Of a stretch of DNA of 64,000 nucleotides, positions 53,067 to 61,741 are shown piece after piece. The stretch spans positions 24,967 to 88,966 of the forward strand of contig NZ_AKXQ01000019.1 in assembly GCF_000276805.1 (NCBI RefSeq), in the 5' to 3' direction. Each line of letters opens with the position of its first letter. Position 1 is the first letter of the stretch. The DNA is from Moritella dasanensis ArB 0140. GTDB taxonomy: Bacteria; Pseudomonadota; Gammaproteobacteria; Enterobacterales; Moritellaceae. The notes below the pieces were generated by a model. It worked only from the letters and a program-made list of their open reading frames with translations, was not told where the DNA came from and did not search any database. The translations under genes were made by a program, and so were the position numbers.

Positions 53067-54772
53067 TGTATTTTTCCATTGTATGGCAAAACTTTCACTT
53101 TATACGGCCGTTATGGTTACTAGCCTTCGTGCCATTTATTTTATTTTTTGTGATGAATTTTAGACAAAAAAAATCACAAGAAGGTGGGCTTAAAAATTTC
53201 CCCCCCCACTTATTAGCGGCATTAACCGTTGGTGAGCAAGGTTGGAAAAAACTCTTACCGTTAAAATTATGGGGCTTTCTTGTTGTTCTGGCCATTATCA
53301 TTGCGGCAGGACCGAGTTGGTTACGCCAAACATCGCCTTTTGGTGAGGATACTGCGCCGTTGGTGATTGTTTTAGATGTATCAGAGTCTATGTTGCAACA
53401 AGATATTCAACCGAGTCGGCTGGTGCGGGCAAAGCAAAAAATCAGTGATTTATTGGCACTACGTGAAGGTGGTAGTACTGCGCTGGTGGTTTATGCTGGC
53501 AGTGCACATACCGCAATGGCATTAACCCGTGATAACGCTATTTTTACGCCATTATTGCAAGCGGTATCGCCTAAGATCATGCCACGAAAAGGTAAGTTTG
53601 CTGAATATAGTTTAGCGAATATAGATACATTGTTAGCTGCTGAGCGCAGTAAAGGTAATCCGGGATCTGTGCTATTGATTACTGATGGGTTAGGCAGCGA
53701 TACAAAAGCACGCTTTGTTGATTATTTTAATGGCTCTATTAATAGCAATAACAATATAAGTGCCACTAATTCCGATTTAAATTCAAAGCAAAGCCCGCCC
53801 TTGTTATTAGTTTTAGGTGTTGGGAATAATGAACAAGCAGTATCAGTCCCTTTTGACGCCGATGGATTAAAATCGTTAGCAAAAAGTGCAAGTGGTTACT
53901 ATCATTCTATATCTACCGATAATAGCGATGTTGAATGGATTCAAGATAATATTCAGCAATTTATGTTGCTGAGTAATGATAACGCTCAACCTTGGGCTGA
54001 TATGGGCTATAACTTAGTGTTTTTATTAGCGCTATTATTTTTATTGTGGTTCCGTCGTGGCTGGACAATTAATTGGAGCTTACAGTCGGTATTACTCTTG
54101 TTTGCTTTAACTTATTTCCCTGCTCCGCCTGTATTGGCTAACGTTGCCTCTGAGCAGATGACAAATTCAGTCAAAGAAGGTCTACAACCACAATGGCGTT
54201 TTGCTGATTTATGGATGACGGCCGATCAACAAGGACAATATTATTTTAACCGCGGTAACTATGCACAAGCTGCAGTGCGTTTTGATGATCTTATGTGGAA
54301 AGCTTCTGCCTATTACTTTGCCGAAGAATTTGACCTTGCTCGTCGCTATTTTATGCGGGTAGATAATCCTGTCGCACGATTTGGAGCCGCCAGTGCCTTA
54401 GCGCAATCACGTGAGTATATCGCGGCTCGAAATTTGTTTAAGCAGATAGTAAAAGAAAATCCGGACTATCTGCAAGCTGCACATAATTTAGTGATAGTGC
54501 AGAAGATTATTGATGATATTAATCGCATGAGTGAAAGCCAAACAGATAACGAGAATGAAGCATCAAAAGAATTAGGTGATCAACCACAAACAAGTGACGG
54601 TGCCGAGAAAATGATGAGAGAAGAACAGCTCATTAAGGAAAGTTATAACGCCGAACAATTATTGCAAGATGAGGCGCTTAGTCAAGCGTGGATGAAGCGT
54701 GTGCAAGGCGATCCCGAACGTTTTCTCATGACTAAGTTTTCTCAACAGTTGCAAATGGAGGGGAGACCATGA
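53066..54772 (+). CDS. BatB/BatC-like VWA protein with TPR domain
   Basis: A 568-residue membrane protein. It has two N-terminal helices (about 12-30 and 68-88), a VWA domain (about 95-290) with motif DVSESMLQQD, and a helix pair near 310-360. A periplasmic or cytoplasmic TPR region runs from about 385 to 480 (YYFNRGNYAQAAVRFDD, AARNLFKQIVKENPDYLQAAHNLVI), with an acidic C-terminus. It thus combines BatB (VWA) and BatC (TPR) functions in one chain, as is usual in proteobacteria. Its ATG overlaps the batA stop (TAATG). It precedes batD with a 4-base overlap. Confidence 0.87.
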   Translation: MYFSIVWQNFHFIRPLWLLAFVPFILFFVMNFRQKKSQEGGLKNFPPHLLAALTVGEQGWKKLLPLKLWGFLVVLAIIIAAGPSWLRQTSPFGEDTAPLVIVLDVSESMLQQDIQPSRLVRAKQKISDLLALREGGSTALVVYAGSAHTAMALTRDNAIFTPLLQAVSPKIMPRKGKFAEYSLANIDTLLAAERSKGNPGSVLLITDGLGSDTKARFVDYFNGSINSNNNISATNSDLNSKQSPPLLLVLGVGNNEQAVSVPFDADGLKSLAKSASGYYHSISTDNSDVEWIQDNIQQFMLLSNDNAQPWADMGYNLVFLLALLFLLWFRRGWTINWSLQSVLLLFALTYFPAPPVLANVASEQMTNSVKEGLQPQWRFADLWMTADQQGQYYFNRGNYAQAAVRFDDLMWKASAYYFAEEFDLARRYFMRVDNPVARFGAASALAQSREYIAARNLFKQIVKENPDYLQAAHNLVIVQKIIDDINRMSESQTDNENEASKELGDQPQTSDGAEKMMREEQLIKESYNAEQLLQDEALSQAWMKRVQGDPERFLMTKFSQQLQMEGRP

Positions 54773-56118
54773 TGCGATTTATTTATACGGCTATTTGCTG
54801 CTTAGTTTTTCAGATCGCGATGATTAATGTTGCTCACGCGACGACAGTGCAAGATTTGTTACAGCAAAATAAATTACAAATTAAAGCATGGATCGAACCT
54901 GCGCAAAAAAATGCCGATGGATCTCTTAACGGTCTTGATATTATTGGCTCTGAGTTTGCCCCTCGCCAGCAAGTTGATTTATATATTCAGATTAAAACCG
55001 ACCGTTGGTTTGCGGCGGGAACCTACATCAGTCCGTTTAGTGTCGATAATAGCTTGGTGTTACAACGTAATAAATTAGCGAATAATTATGCTCAACGTGA
55101 AAAAGGTATCACTTGGTCAATACAAGAGTGGCAATTAACACTTTATCCGCAAGTGAGTGGCGAATATATCGTACCTGCTATTCCGGTGAGTGTGAGTATT
55201 GCCAGTGCGCCGGGAGAAAAAGTAACGGGTCATTTACTCACTAGGCCGTTAAGTTTTAATGTTGCTTTGCCTGACGCTCGGTTAAGCCAAGATGTAAATT
55301 GGGTTGCAGCACCAGAATTGACGTTTAGCCAAGTCTGGAATATTGAACCAGATAGTGAATTAAAAGTCGGGGACGCGATCACGCGAACAGTGACGATAGC
55401 AGGCAGAGATACCAGTATTATGCTGTTACCTGACTTTGCCCCGTTTCAATCTGAAAGTGTGCAATCTTACCGTGACAAAGGTAATGCTCGAGATAGCGAA
55501 GACCGCGATGGTTTTTACGCCTCTAAAACCATAACGCACACTTATATTATTCAGAAAAATGGTCAATTAGATTTACCCGTATTAAGCCTGTTGTGGTGGA
55601 ATACTGAAACGCAAACGTTGCAGCCTTTAACCTTGCCTGGTGGGCAATGGTCGGTAGATCATACGCCTGCTAGTTTTATTCGTGCCTATCAGATGTGGAT
55701 ATTAAGTTGTCTTATTATAGGGGGACTGGTTATTTATACAGGTCACCGTTTATGGCGACAATACCAGCATGCGAAACTGCCTTATTGGTTAATGTTTATG
55801 GTTAATGTTTATCGCCAGCAATGGTCGTTGTGCACGCGGGATTTATACAATCAGCACTATAAATATAGTGGTAATAGGCAGTTACGTCAGTCTGGATCTC
55901 GAGGATCCTGTCATGCAGATCCATTGTCGCAGCAACAAGGAACGCAACTATATAGCGGTAATACTAAAAATAGCGGTAATACTCAAGATAACCGTAAAGG
56001 TCGCGTTATTGCTGCGTGGTCTGAATGGCAATATAGTGCGAGAGCTAGGTGGCTGTCACATTCTATTAAACAACAGAGGCTGTTTTTAGCCTTGTGGCTA
56101 GCGATACGTAGGAAGTAA
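54769..56118 (+). CDS. BatD-like protein
   Basis: A 449-residue protein. It has a signal peptide (cleavage near VAHATT, residue 25), then a large beta-rich region (about 30-300) with VSGEYIVPAIPVSVSI and GDAITRTVTIAGRD segments of BatD type. A membrane helix lies at about 305-325, and a basic cytoplasmic tail of about 115 residues follows. The tail has Gly/Ser/Gln-rich low-complexity sequence (RQLRQSGSRGS) with ATG-proximal repeats of SGNTK/SGNTQ. BatD closes MoxR/Bat operons; its function is not established. GGAGGGGAGACC precedes the two adjacent ATGs at 54769 and 54772. Confidence 0.8.
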   Translation: MMRFIYTAICCLVFQIAMINVAHATTVQDLLQQNKLQIKAWIEPAQKNADGSLNGLDIIGSEFAPRQQVDLYIQIKTDRWFAAGTYISPFSVDNSLVLQRNKLANNYAQREKGITWSIQEWQLTLYPQVSGEYIVPAIPVSVSIASAPGEKVTGHLLTRPLSFNVALPDARLSQDVNWVAAPELTFSQVWNIEPDSELKVGDAITRTVTIAGRDTSIMLLPDFAPFQSESVQSYRDKGNARDSEDRDGFYASKTITHTYIIQKNGQLDLPVLSLLWWNTETQTLQPLTLPGGQWSVDHTPASFIRAYQMWILSCLIIGGLVIYTGHRLWRQYQHAKLPYWLMFMVNVYRQQWSLCTRDLYNQHYKYSGNRQLRQSGSRGSCHADPLSQQQGTQLYSGNTKNSGNTQDNRKGRVIAAWSEWQYSARARWLSHSIKQQRLFLALWLAIRRK

Positions 56119-56207
56119 TGATAATGTTACAACTGTGACTTAGGTTTTAATTCTTTAAGTTGTTGTTTTTAGTCGCATTATTATTTAAGTTGTCATTATG
56201 TACTTTA

Positions 56208-56250
56208 ATTACGTAATAAAATAACGTCGCGTGTAATTTTATTACGTAAT
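56208..56250. promoter_or_regulatory. 15-base inverted repeat with two TTACGTAA cores
   Basis: attacgtaataaaat (56208-56222) and its exact reverse complement (56236-56250) flank a 13-base loop. Each arm contains the self-palindrome TTACGTAA. It lies between batD and the response-regulator gene, about 90 bases after the batD stop, and before the standard terminator. It could be a regulator binding site or a transcript hairpin; it lacks a U-tract, so it is not a simple terminator. Confidence 0.6.
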
Positions 56251-56271
56251 GATCTGATGATTTAAAAATAC

Positions 56272-56303
56272 AAAAAAACCAGCAGACAAATGCTGGTTTT
56301 TTT
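56272..56303. terminator. bidirectional terminator between batD and the response-regulator gene
   Basis: A perfect 13-pair stem (56272-56284 with 56291-56303, loop GACAAA) has seven-A and seven-T ends. Confidence 0.92.
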
Positions 56304-56346
56304 ATGCGTAAATTAATCTTAATCCATTGTTTAGCGATGGATAGGC

Positions 56347-56940
56347 TTAATCCATCAAGCCATGATTAATCGCATACTGGATCAACTCAGCGCTGGTTTT
56401 AGCACTGATCAATTTCATCATTGAATATTTATGAAACTCGACGGTTCGTGGTGAAATAAATAATTCATCAGCGACTTGGCGTGCCGATTTACCTTGGGCT
56501 AATAATCGTAAAACGCTGATTTGGCGAGAGGATAATTGAGGCTTTTCAGTGTTCACTATTACGGAACTCGAGAGATAAGTCTCGCCTTTTAATACTTGGT
56601 TTACCGCTTCAACTAAACTTTCGCTGGCTTCATGTTTTAATACGTAACCTTGCGCGCCAGCTGCCATTGCACTTTCGGCATACTCTTGTTCTTCATGCAT
56701 GGTGAGACAAATAATCTTGACGGTTTTATTGATGCGTTTTAAGGCGGCAATCGCGGCAATGCCGGTCATATCAGGCATGCTAATATCGGTGATAACTAAG
56801 TCAGGTTCGTGCTGTTTGACGAGCTCGACTAACTCCAGGCCATTTTTGGCAATCGCGAGAATTCGATGCTCTGGTTGTAAAATACTAGCGATACCTTGAG
56901 CCACAATTAAATGGTCATCGGCTAAAATTATATTACTCAT
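56347..56940 (-). CDS. NarL/UhpA-family response regulator
   Basis: A 197-residue regulator. It has a receiver domain (about 1-118) with the acidic pair D8/D9, phospho-acceptor D52 in ITDISMPDMTG and the Lys in YVLKHEA. A LuxR-type helix-turn-helix follows (about 133-190: LSSRQISVLRLLAQGKSARQVADELFISPRTVEFHKYSMMKLI). Its start overlaps the histidine kinase stop by 8 bases, so the two are translationally coupled. Its targets are unknown; the divergently transcribed DUF3302-like/HlyD genes and the inverted repeat at 56208 are candidates by position. Confidence 0.92.
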   Translation of the reverse strand: MSNIILADDHLIVAQGIASILQPEHRILAIAKNGLELVELVKQHEPDLVITDISMPDMTGIAAIAALKRINKTVKIICLTMHEEQEYAESAMAAGAQGYVLKHEASESLVEAVNQVLKGETYLSSSVIVNTEKPQLSSRQISVLRLLAQGKSARQVADELFISPRTVEFHKYSMMKLISAKTSAELIQYAINHGLMD

Positions 56941-58135
56941 AATATTCCTTTATAGCAGGGATCATTATATCGACGATAAAACCGCCATTTTCAGGAGAGC
57001 TGAATATTGCAGTGCCATTAAATAGCTGTGCGCGCTCCCGAATACTAATTAATCCAATACTCCCGTTATTTTGATTTAAATTTAAATCGCAGCCAATGCC
57101 ATCATCAATAATTTGAAAGTGCAGGTTATTATCGCTTGATTGAAGGGATACAAACACGGCTGATGCTTGTGCATGCTTGGCGACGTTGTTGAGTGTTTCT
57201 TGTAAAATTCGGTATAGATTTAAGGACAGTTCTTTATTTAACGCTGGGATCGGATCAAATAGCGTTTGAATATCGATATCTTTAATAGTTGATAGACGTC
57301 GGCATTCAGATTTTAATGCCGTTAATAAGCCTAGATCTTCCAAAATAGCAGGATGTAACGAGCGTGATAGCGCTTGCATATCTTTCGCTAACCCTTGTAT
57401 TTCATTGTGAAGTTCATGAGCTGATTGTTTTTCACTGTCGACAATTAAGGTATTAGATAGCGATGATGCCTTAATGGTCAGTAATGCCATGCGTTGTGAA
57501 AAATTGTCATGCAATTCACGTGATAACATGCGGCGTTCATTTTCTTGGTTATCCATTAAATGACGTGATAACAGTTCGAGCTGTTGGTTTTTCTGTTGCA
57601 GCTTTTCCCAATAAGCATAACGCTCATAGGTTGATGCGAGGATCTGCCCAAAACTGCGAACTCGGTTAATGGTTTCTTCACGCCAGTGTATTGAGCCGAT
57701 ATAACGACTTGCCGCGATACCACCCCAAATCTGCCCTCGGACACTAAATGGCACCATAATATGGGCTATGATATCTTGCATTTCTGCGAGTAGAACTTCA
57801 TCGGAATTGAGAATACTGTCTAGGTTACCTTCGGCAATAATAAGTTCACCTTTACTTATCTGATCCAAGTAGGGAGAGTAAATACCTTGTGCTGGTAATG
57901 ACACCCGATTATAACCTGGCGCAGCCACTGTCAGAGCACCTTCAAAGCGGCTATCTTTGGTTAAACGCACGAGTGACATACGCTGTGCGTCTATATATGG
58001 CATGAAGGATGTTAAGGCGAATTCGATGGCGTTGGGTAGATCTTCGGTATCGTTCTCCAATAACCAGTTTGATATTTCAATGGTAAGTTGCTCAATGCTC
58101 AAGTTTGCCTTGTCGAATTTGGGTAGTTCACGCAT
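56933..58135 (-). CDS. GAF-domain sensor histidine kinase (HisKA_3 type)
   Basis: A 400-residue soluble kinase without membrane segments. An N-terminal GAF-like sensor domain covers about 20-170 (FMPYIDAQRMSLVRLTKDS, MVPFSVRGQIWGGIAASR). A HisKA_3 dimerisation domain with H209 in SRELHDNFSQRM comes next. A HATPase domain follows with N-box ETLNNVAKHA and G1 box DDGIGCDL near 295-380. Signals of this class are cytoplasmic, often redox, gas or small-molecule ligands; no ligand can be named. No heme-binding His could be singled out. The gene is upstream of, and overlaps, the response regulator. Confidence 0.92.
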   Translation of the reverse strand: MRELPKFDKANLSIEQLTIEISNWLLENDTEDLPNAIEFALTSFMPYIDAQRMSLVRLTKDSRFEGALTVAAPGYNRVSLPAQGIYSPYLDQISKGELIIAEGNLDSILNSDEVLLAEMQDIIAHIMVPFSVRGQIWGGIAASRYIGSIHWREETINRVRSFGQILASTYERYAYWEKLQQKNQQLELLSRHLMDNQENERRMLSRELHDNFSQRMALLTIKASSLSNTLIVDSEKQSAHELHNEIQGLAKDMQALSRSLHPAILEDLGLLTALKSECRRLSTIKDIDIQTLFDPIPALNKELSLNLYRILQETLNNVAKHAQASAVFVSLQSSDNNLHFQIIDDGIGCDLNLNQNNGSIGLISIRERAQLFNGTAIFSSPENGGFIVDIMIPAIKEYYE

Positions 58136-58387
58136 GCGCTTATCCTCATTGAATGTTAGCTATTTGAAATTGGCTGAATTAGATAAATATATTATTAGCC
58201 TGATATCTGTGATTTGGCTATCAATAAATGCGAAATGTGCTGATATCTAGCAATTCTACGAGTACTTTTGCTTACCCTGCTCGAATATAATCTACCTCGA
58301 AATATTTACTTTGCGATGACAAATTATACGCAAAGAGAATTTGTTCTTAATCGTCTGATTCGGAATCATTAATCGAGGAATAAACCT

Positions 58388-58696
58388 GTGAGTTTAATAT
58401 CTATGCCTTTTGTAGGCACTGGCTTTGACACTGGATTACACATTGCTGCTGCTATTGTACTTATTGCAACTGTAGCAGCTGCAGCGATTGGCTTTTGGAA
58501 GTTCCATGAGGTGCCTATCCATCAGGCTCATAAAAATAGCCATCAACAATTGACGTTGATCACGACCTTAACCTGGATTGGCTTTATTTGGCATTGGGTA
58601 TGGGTATTAGCAGTCATTGTTGCGTTTGTAGATGCAGAAAAAGCCATTGCTAGAGTGCGTGATATTTGGAAGTCAGAGGAGAATAAATCATGTTAG
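58388..58696 (+). CDS. DUF3302/YiaW-like small inner-membrane protein
   Basis: A 102-residue protein with two to three hydrophobic helices (about 16-37, 57-82). The pattern FHEVPIHQAHKNSHQQ...LTWIGFIWHWVWVLAV resembles E. coli YiaW (HDIPYLIAKKRNHPHAD...W..H..W..W). YiaW is encoded next to the HlyD-type protein YiaV, and here too the next gene is an HlyD-family adaptor, overlapping by 7 bases. The match is by pattern only. Transport or stabilisation of the adaptor complex is a guess; no function is established. Confidence 0.55.
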   Translation: MSLISMPFVGTGFDTGLHIAAAIVLIATVAAAAIGFWKFHEVPIHQAHKNSHQQLTLITTLTWIGFIWHWVWVLAVIVAFVDAEKAIARVRDIWKSEENKSC

Positions 58697-59913
58697 AAGG
58701 TTTAGCGGTATGGGCATTACTTATCTATCTATTACGTTTAGTTGGTATGCCATGGAATAAATTTACCAAAGGTTTCGCTTATATTGGTGGCTCTGCTTGG
58801 TTATTGTTTGTGTGGGTTGGTTTAATTACTTATACACCAATGGATTTATCGGGTGGCTCATTAGTGCAATCGCCGCATATTCAATTACGTCCTGCGTCAA
58901 CGAAAATTACCGGTAATATTAAAGCAATTCATGTTAAGCCGAATCAAAAGGTAACCGAAGGCCAGCTGATTTATGAACTTGAAGATCAGGTTTATCAGAT
59001 TGCATTAAACAAAGCTGCGGCACAGGTACAGAGTACTGAAGTTGCATTAGCATCGTCACTTGATGATGTACGCATTAATGAATCTAAATATGCAATTGCC
59101 AATAAAGAGATTAAAATTAATCTCGATCAACAAGTTGAAATTGAAGCCGACCTGAATTGGAAAAGTACGACATTACAACGTTATATTGATCAGAATAAAG
59201 TCGCCGCTTTTACCATTACTGAAAGTAAGCTAGATGAACAAAAAACAGCTGTGCAAGTTGCTAGTGCCAAATTAACTGTACTGCAATCGCAAGCTGAAAA
59301 ATTAGTGCTAAACGCGCAGCAAGCGCAGCTTAATACGCTTAAGTCTGGTCATGCTGTAAATAGCCGTAAAGCGGATGTCGCGAATCAAACTGAAGTGTAT
59401 GCACAAGCACAGTGGAATTTAGATAATACTCGAGTTTATGCGCCTGCTGACGGTTATTTAACTAACTTTATTATTCGTGAAGGTCAATACATTGGTGCGA
59501 TGCCTCGTATCCAAATGTATACCAATGAGAAATACGTGCTAATGCGTGTTAACCACCAAGCGATCCGTAATATCAAAGTCGGTCGAGCTGCAGAGTTTAC
59601 TTCTGCTGTTTACCCTGGGCATATTTTCTCTGCTGAGGTTGAAGGTATTATCGAAGCGACAGGTGAAGCGCAAGGTTCGTTATTATCGAAAGAAACGTCG
59701 GTGAGGGCAACAACGGGGCAGAATGTAATGAATAAGCATCACTTCGTTCGCCTTAAATTGATTGAAACTGAAGATTATGATATCCCAGTGGGCTCTGTTG
59801 GTCTCGCTTGGATCAGTGGTGCTAAGCCGATTGCATTCCTCGGTTTCCTTGATGTGATCCGCGGTATTATTATTCGTATGAAATCACAAATATACTACTT
59901 CTATTCGATGTAA
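58690..59913 (+). CDS. HlyD-family membrane adaptor (YiaV-like)
   Basis: A 407-residue protein. It has two N-terminal hydrophobic segments (about 3-18 and 30-50), then a HlyD/EmrA-like adaptor. The lipoyl half-motifs ITGNIKAIHVKPNQKVTEGQLIYELED and TRVYAPADGYLTNFIIREGQYI flank a long coiled coil (about 105-240), followed by a beta-barrel region. Adaptors like this bridge an inner-membrane pump to an outer-membrane channel. No ABC, MFS or RND pump and no TolC gene is nearby, so its partner may be the small membrane protein it overlaps. A terminator follows. Confidence 0.85.
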   Translation: MLEGLAVWALLIYLLRLVGMPWNKFTKGFAYIGGSAWLLFVWVGLITYTPMDLSGGSLVQSPHIQLRPASTKITGNIKAIHVKPNQKVTEGQLIYELEDQVYQIALNKAAAQVQSTEVALASSLDDVRINESKYAIANKEIKINLDQQVEIEADLNWKSTTLQRYIDQNKVAAFTITESKLDEQKTAVQVASAKLTVLQSQAEKLVLNAQQAQLNTLKSGHAVNSRKADVANQTEVYAQAQWNLDNTRVYAPADGYLTNFIIREGQYIGAMPRIQMYTNEKYVLMRVNHQAIRNIKVGRAAEFTSAVYPGHIFSAEVEGIIEATGEAQGSLLSKETSVRATTGQNVMNKHHFVRLKLIETEDYDIPVGSVGLAWISGAKPIAFLGFLDVIRGIIIRMKSQIYYFYSM

Positions 59914-59972
59914 TATTCGATGTAACATTAGATGCAATCACTAGAGGCTCGCCTTTATTTGAATCGCTATTT

Positions 59973-60003
59973 AAACCGTGTGCCTTTGGTACGCGGTTTT
60001 TTT
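59973..60003 (+). terminator. terminator after the HlyD-family gene
   Basis: A twelve-pair stem with two G-T wobbles (59973-59984 with 59988-59999, loop TTT) runs into seven Ts. Confidence 0.88.
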
Positions 60004-60289
60004 GTTTGTGGCTTTTATTAACATGGATTAAATCGTTTCCGAATATGCTTGCCATGAGCTGGTGGTAGTAGTCCTGCTTATTTCTCTTCGGGCTGGTAGC
60101 ATTATCTGACAGATGGTGCTGGTGGATAATTACTTGGTATTACCTATTCTTTAGCGATTCAAGGATATTTGTGAATAGGATCTATATCAAACCCGCTATT
60201 AGTTTTGCTTATTACTAGAAGAATTACGAGTCGTTATAATTAAGGTAACGTTGGACAATAGCCTCATTATAAACATTGAGGTTAATTTG

Positions 60290-61024
60290 ATGAATACAGC
60301 GATTAAATCCATAGCGCTATGTTGTGCTTTTCTTCCTTTGCAAACCATTGCCGCGGATACTGATGCATCAACAACTGAAGTCTCATCATGGGATTTTAGC
60401 GTCGAGTTATACGGTCAATTAACGAATATTGATGGTTCGACGCAGGTCGGCCCTGTTGATGCGCCACTTGATTTAAGTTCCAACGATATCTTCTCTAAAT
60501 TGAAAATGGGCGGTATGGCGCATACTGAAGGCCTACATAGTAGCGGTTGGGGGTATTCATTTGATTATGCGTTTATGAATTTAGATGCATCACCGGCAGA
60601 TGGTTTATTACATCAAGGTGTATTTGAGGCTAAGGGCTTTAAGCGCTATGAGTATGATTTTGGCACCGTGGATTATATGGCCGGTATTCGTTGGTGGGAT
60701 ATAACCCTTGATGCTGAAATGGGAGAAACTGGTGTAGATTGGGTCGATTATGTTGTTGGCGTACGTTATAGCAAACAACTAAGCCAAGATTGGACATTTG
60801 AAACTTTAGTTGATGCTGGCGCTGGGACTGATACCAAATTTACCGGACAGGTTAATACCGGTGTTCGTTATGCCATTAACGAGTGGTCAGAACTGCATTT
60901 AGCCTATAAAGCAGTGTGGGTTGATTACGATAACGGTAATGACTTTAGACCTGTTACAGATAAACAGTTTGGTTATGATACGGTGACTCATGGCGTGGTG
61001 ATGGGTTGGAATATTAAATTTTAG
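60290..61024 (+). CDS. outer-membrane beta-barrel protein of unknown function
   Basis: A 244-residue protein. It has a signal peptide (MNTAIKSIALCCAFLPLQTIAA) and then alternating amphipathic strands with aromatic girdles (ELYGQLTNIDGS, YSFDYAFMNLDASP, YMAGIRWWDITLDAEM, VNTGVRYAINEWSELHLAYKAVW), ending in Phe, the usual C-terminal residue of barrels. It resembles a small OmpW/OmpA-like eight-stranded barrel, but I cannot name a family. The ATG at 60290 has GAGGTTAATTTG upstream. An in-frame TTG at 60251 adds 13 residues and is unlikely. Confidence 0.75.
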   Translation: MNTAIKSIALCCAFLPLQTIAADTDASTTEVSSWDFSVELYGQLTNIDGSTQVGPVDAPLDLSSNDIFSKLKMGGMAHTEGLHSSGWGYSFDYAFMNLDASPADGLLHQGVFEAKGFKRYEYDFGTVDYMAGIRWWDITLDAEMGETGVDWVDYVVGVRYSKQLSQDWTFETLVDAGAGTDTKFTGQVNTGVRYAINEWSELHLAYKAVWVDYDNGNDFRPVTDKQFGYDTVTHGVVMGWNIKF

Positions 61025-61201
61025 TCACATCTAGGTGATGAAAAATAAGACCTTAGACTGCAAAGTTATGATCTGCTCATAATGTATGAAAAAATAATAC
61101 TTAAATGTGAAAACTGAGATCCAGATTTTGATAATGATTGGGCTCAGTGATTCACGTTAACCTATACTCAATTAGTGGGATCATTGGAGATGGGTTTAAT
61201 T

Positions 61202-61738
61202 ATGTATAAAGAAGTGATTAAGTTTTGGTTTGAAGATATTAATCCAGCTAAATGGTGGGTTAAAGATAGTGAATTTGATCAAATGATTTTGACTCGTTTT
61301 AGTGAGTTACATCAACGCGCTGTTGCGGGGGAGTTATTTCATTGGCGTCGCAGCGCTGAAGGGCGATTAGCTGAGATTATTATTTTGGATCAGTTTTCGC
61401 GAAATATGTTCCGTGATACGCCGGGTGCATTTGCTGCTGATAATATGGCATTAGCCCTTGCCCAAGAGGCGATCGCATGTGGTGCTGACAGAGAGCTGTC
61501 ACAGTTACAGTGTAGTTTTCTTTATATGCCGTTTATGCACAGTGAATCCGCGATTATTCATCAACAAGCTGTATTTCTCTATAAAGGTAATGACATTCAA
61601 GCAAATCTTGATTTTGAATTACAGCATCAGAGCATTATCGAAAAGTTTGGTCGTTATCCACACCGTAATACTATTCTAGGACGAGAGTCGACAGCCGCGG
61701 AACTCGACTTTCTGGCGACTCCAGGTTCGAGTTTCTAA
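61202..61738 (+). CDS. DUF924 family protein
   Basis: A 178-residue protein with the DUF924 pattern: YKEVIKFWFEDINPAKWWVKDSEFDQMILTRF at the start, then AEIIILDQFSRNMFRDTPGAFAADNMAL, QCSFLYMPFMHSES and FGRYPHRNTILGRESTAAE. The family is distantly TPR-like and has no settled function. The ATG at 61202 matches the family start. Earlier in-frame starts at 61175 and 61190 add a few residues. The stop codon is 3 bases from the stop of the convergent chemoreceptor gene. Confidence 0.87.
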   Translation: MYKEVIKFWFEDINPAKWWVKDSEFDQMILTRFSELHQRAVAGELFHWRRSAEGRLAEIIILDQFSRNMFRDTPGAFAADNMALALAQEAIACGADRELSQLQCSFLYMPFMHSESAIIHQQAVFLYKGNDIQANLDFELQHQSIIEKFGRYPHRNTILGRESTAAELDFLATPGSSF

Positions 61739-61741
61739 TGT

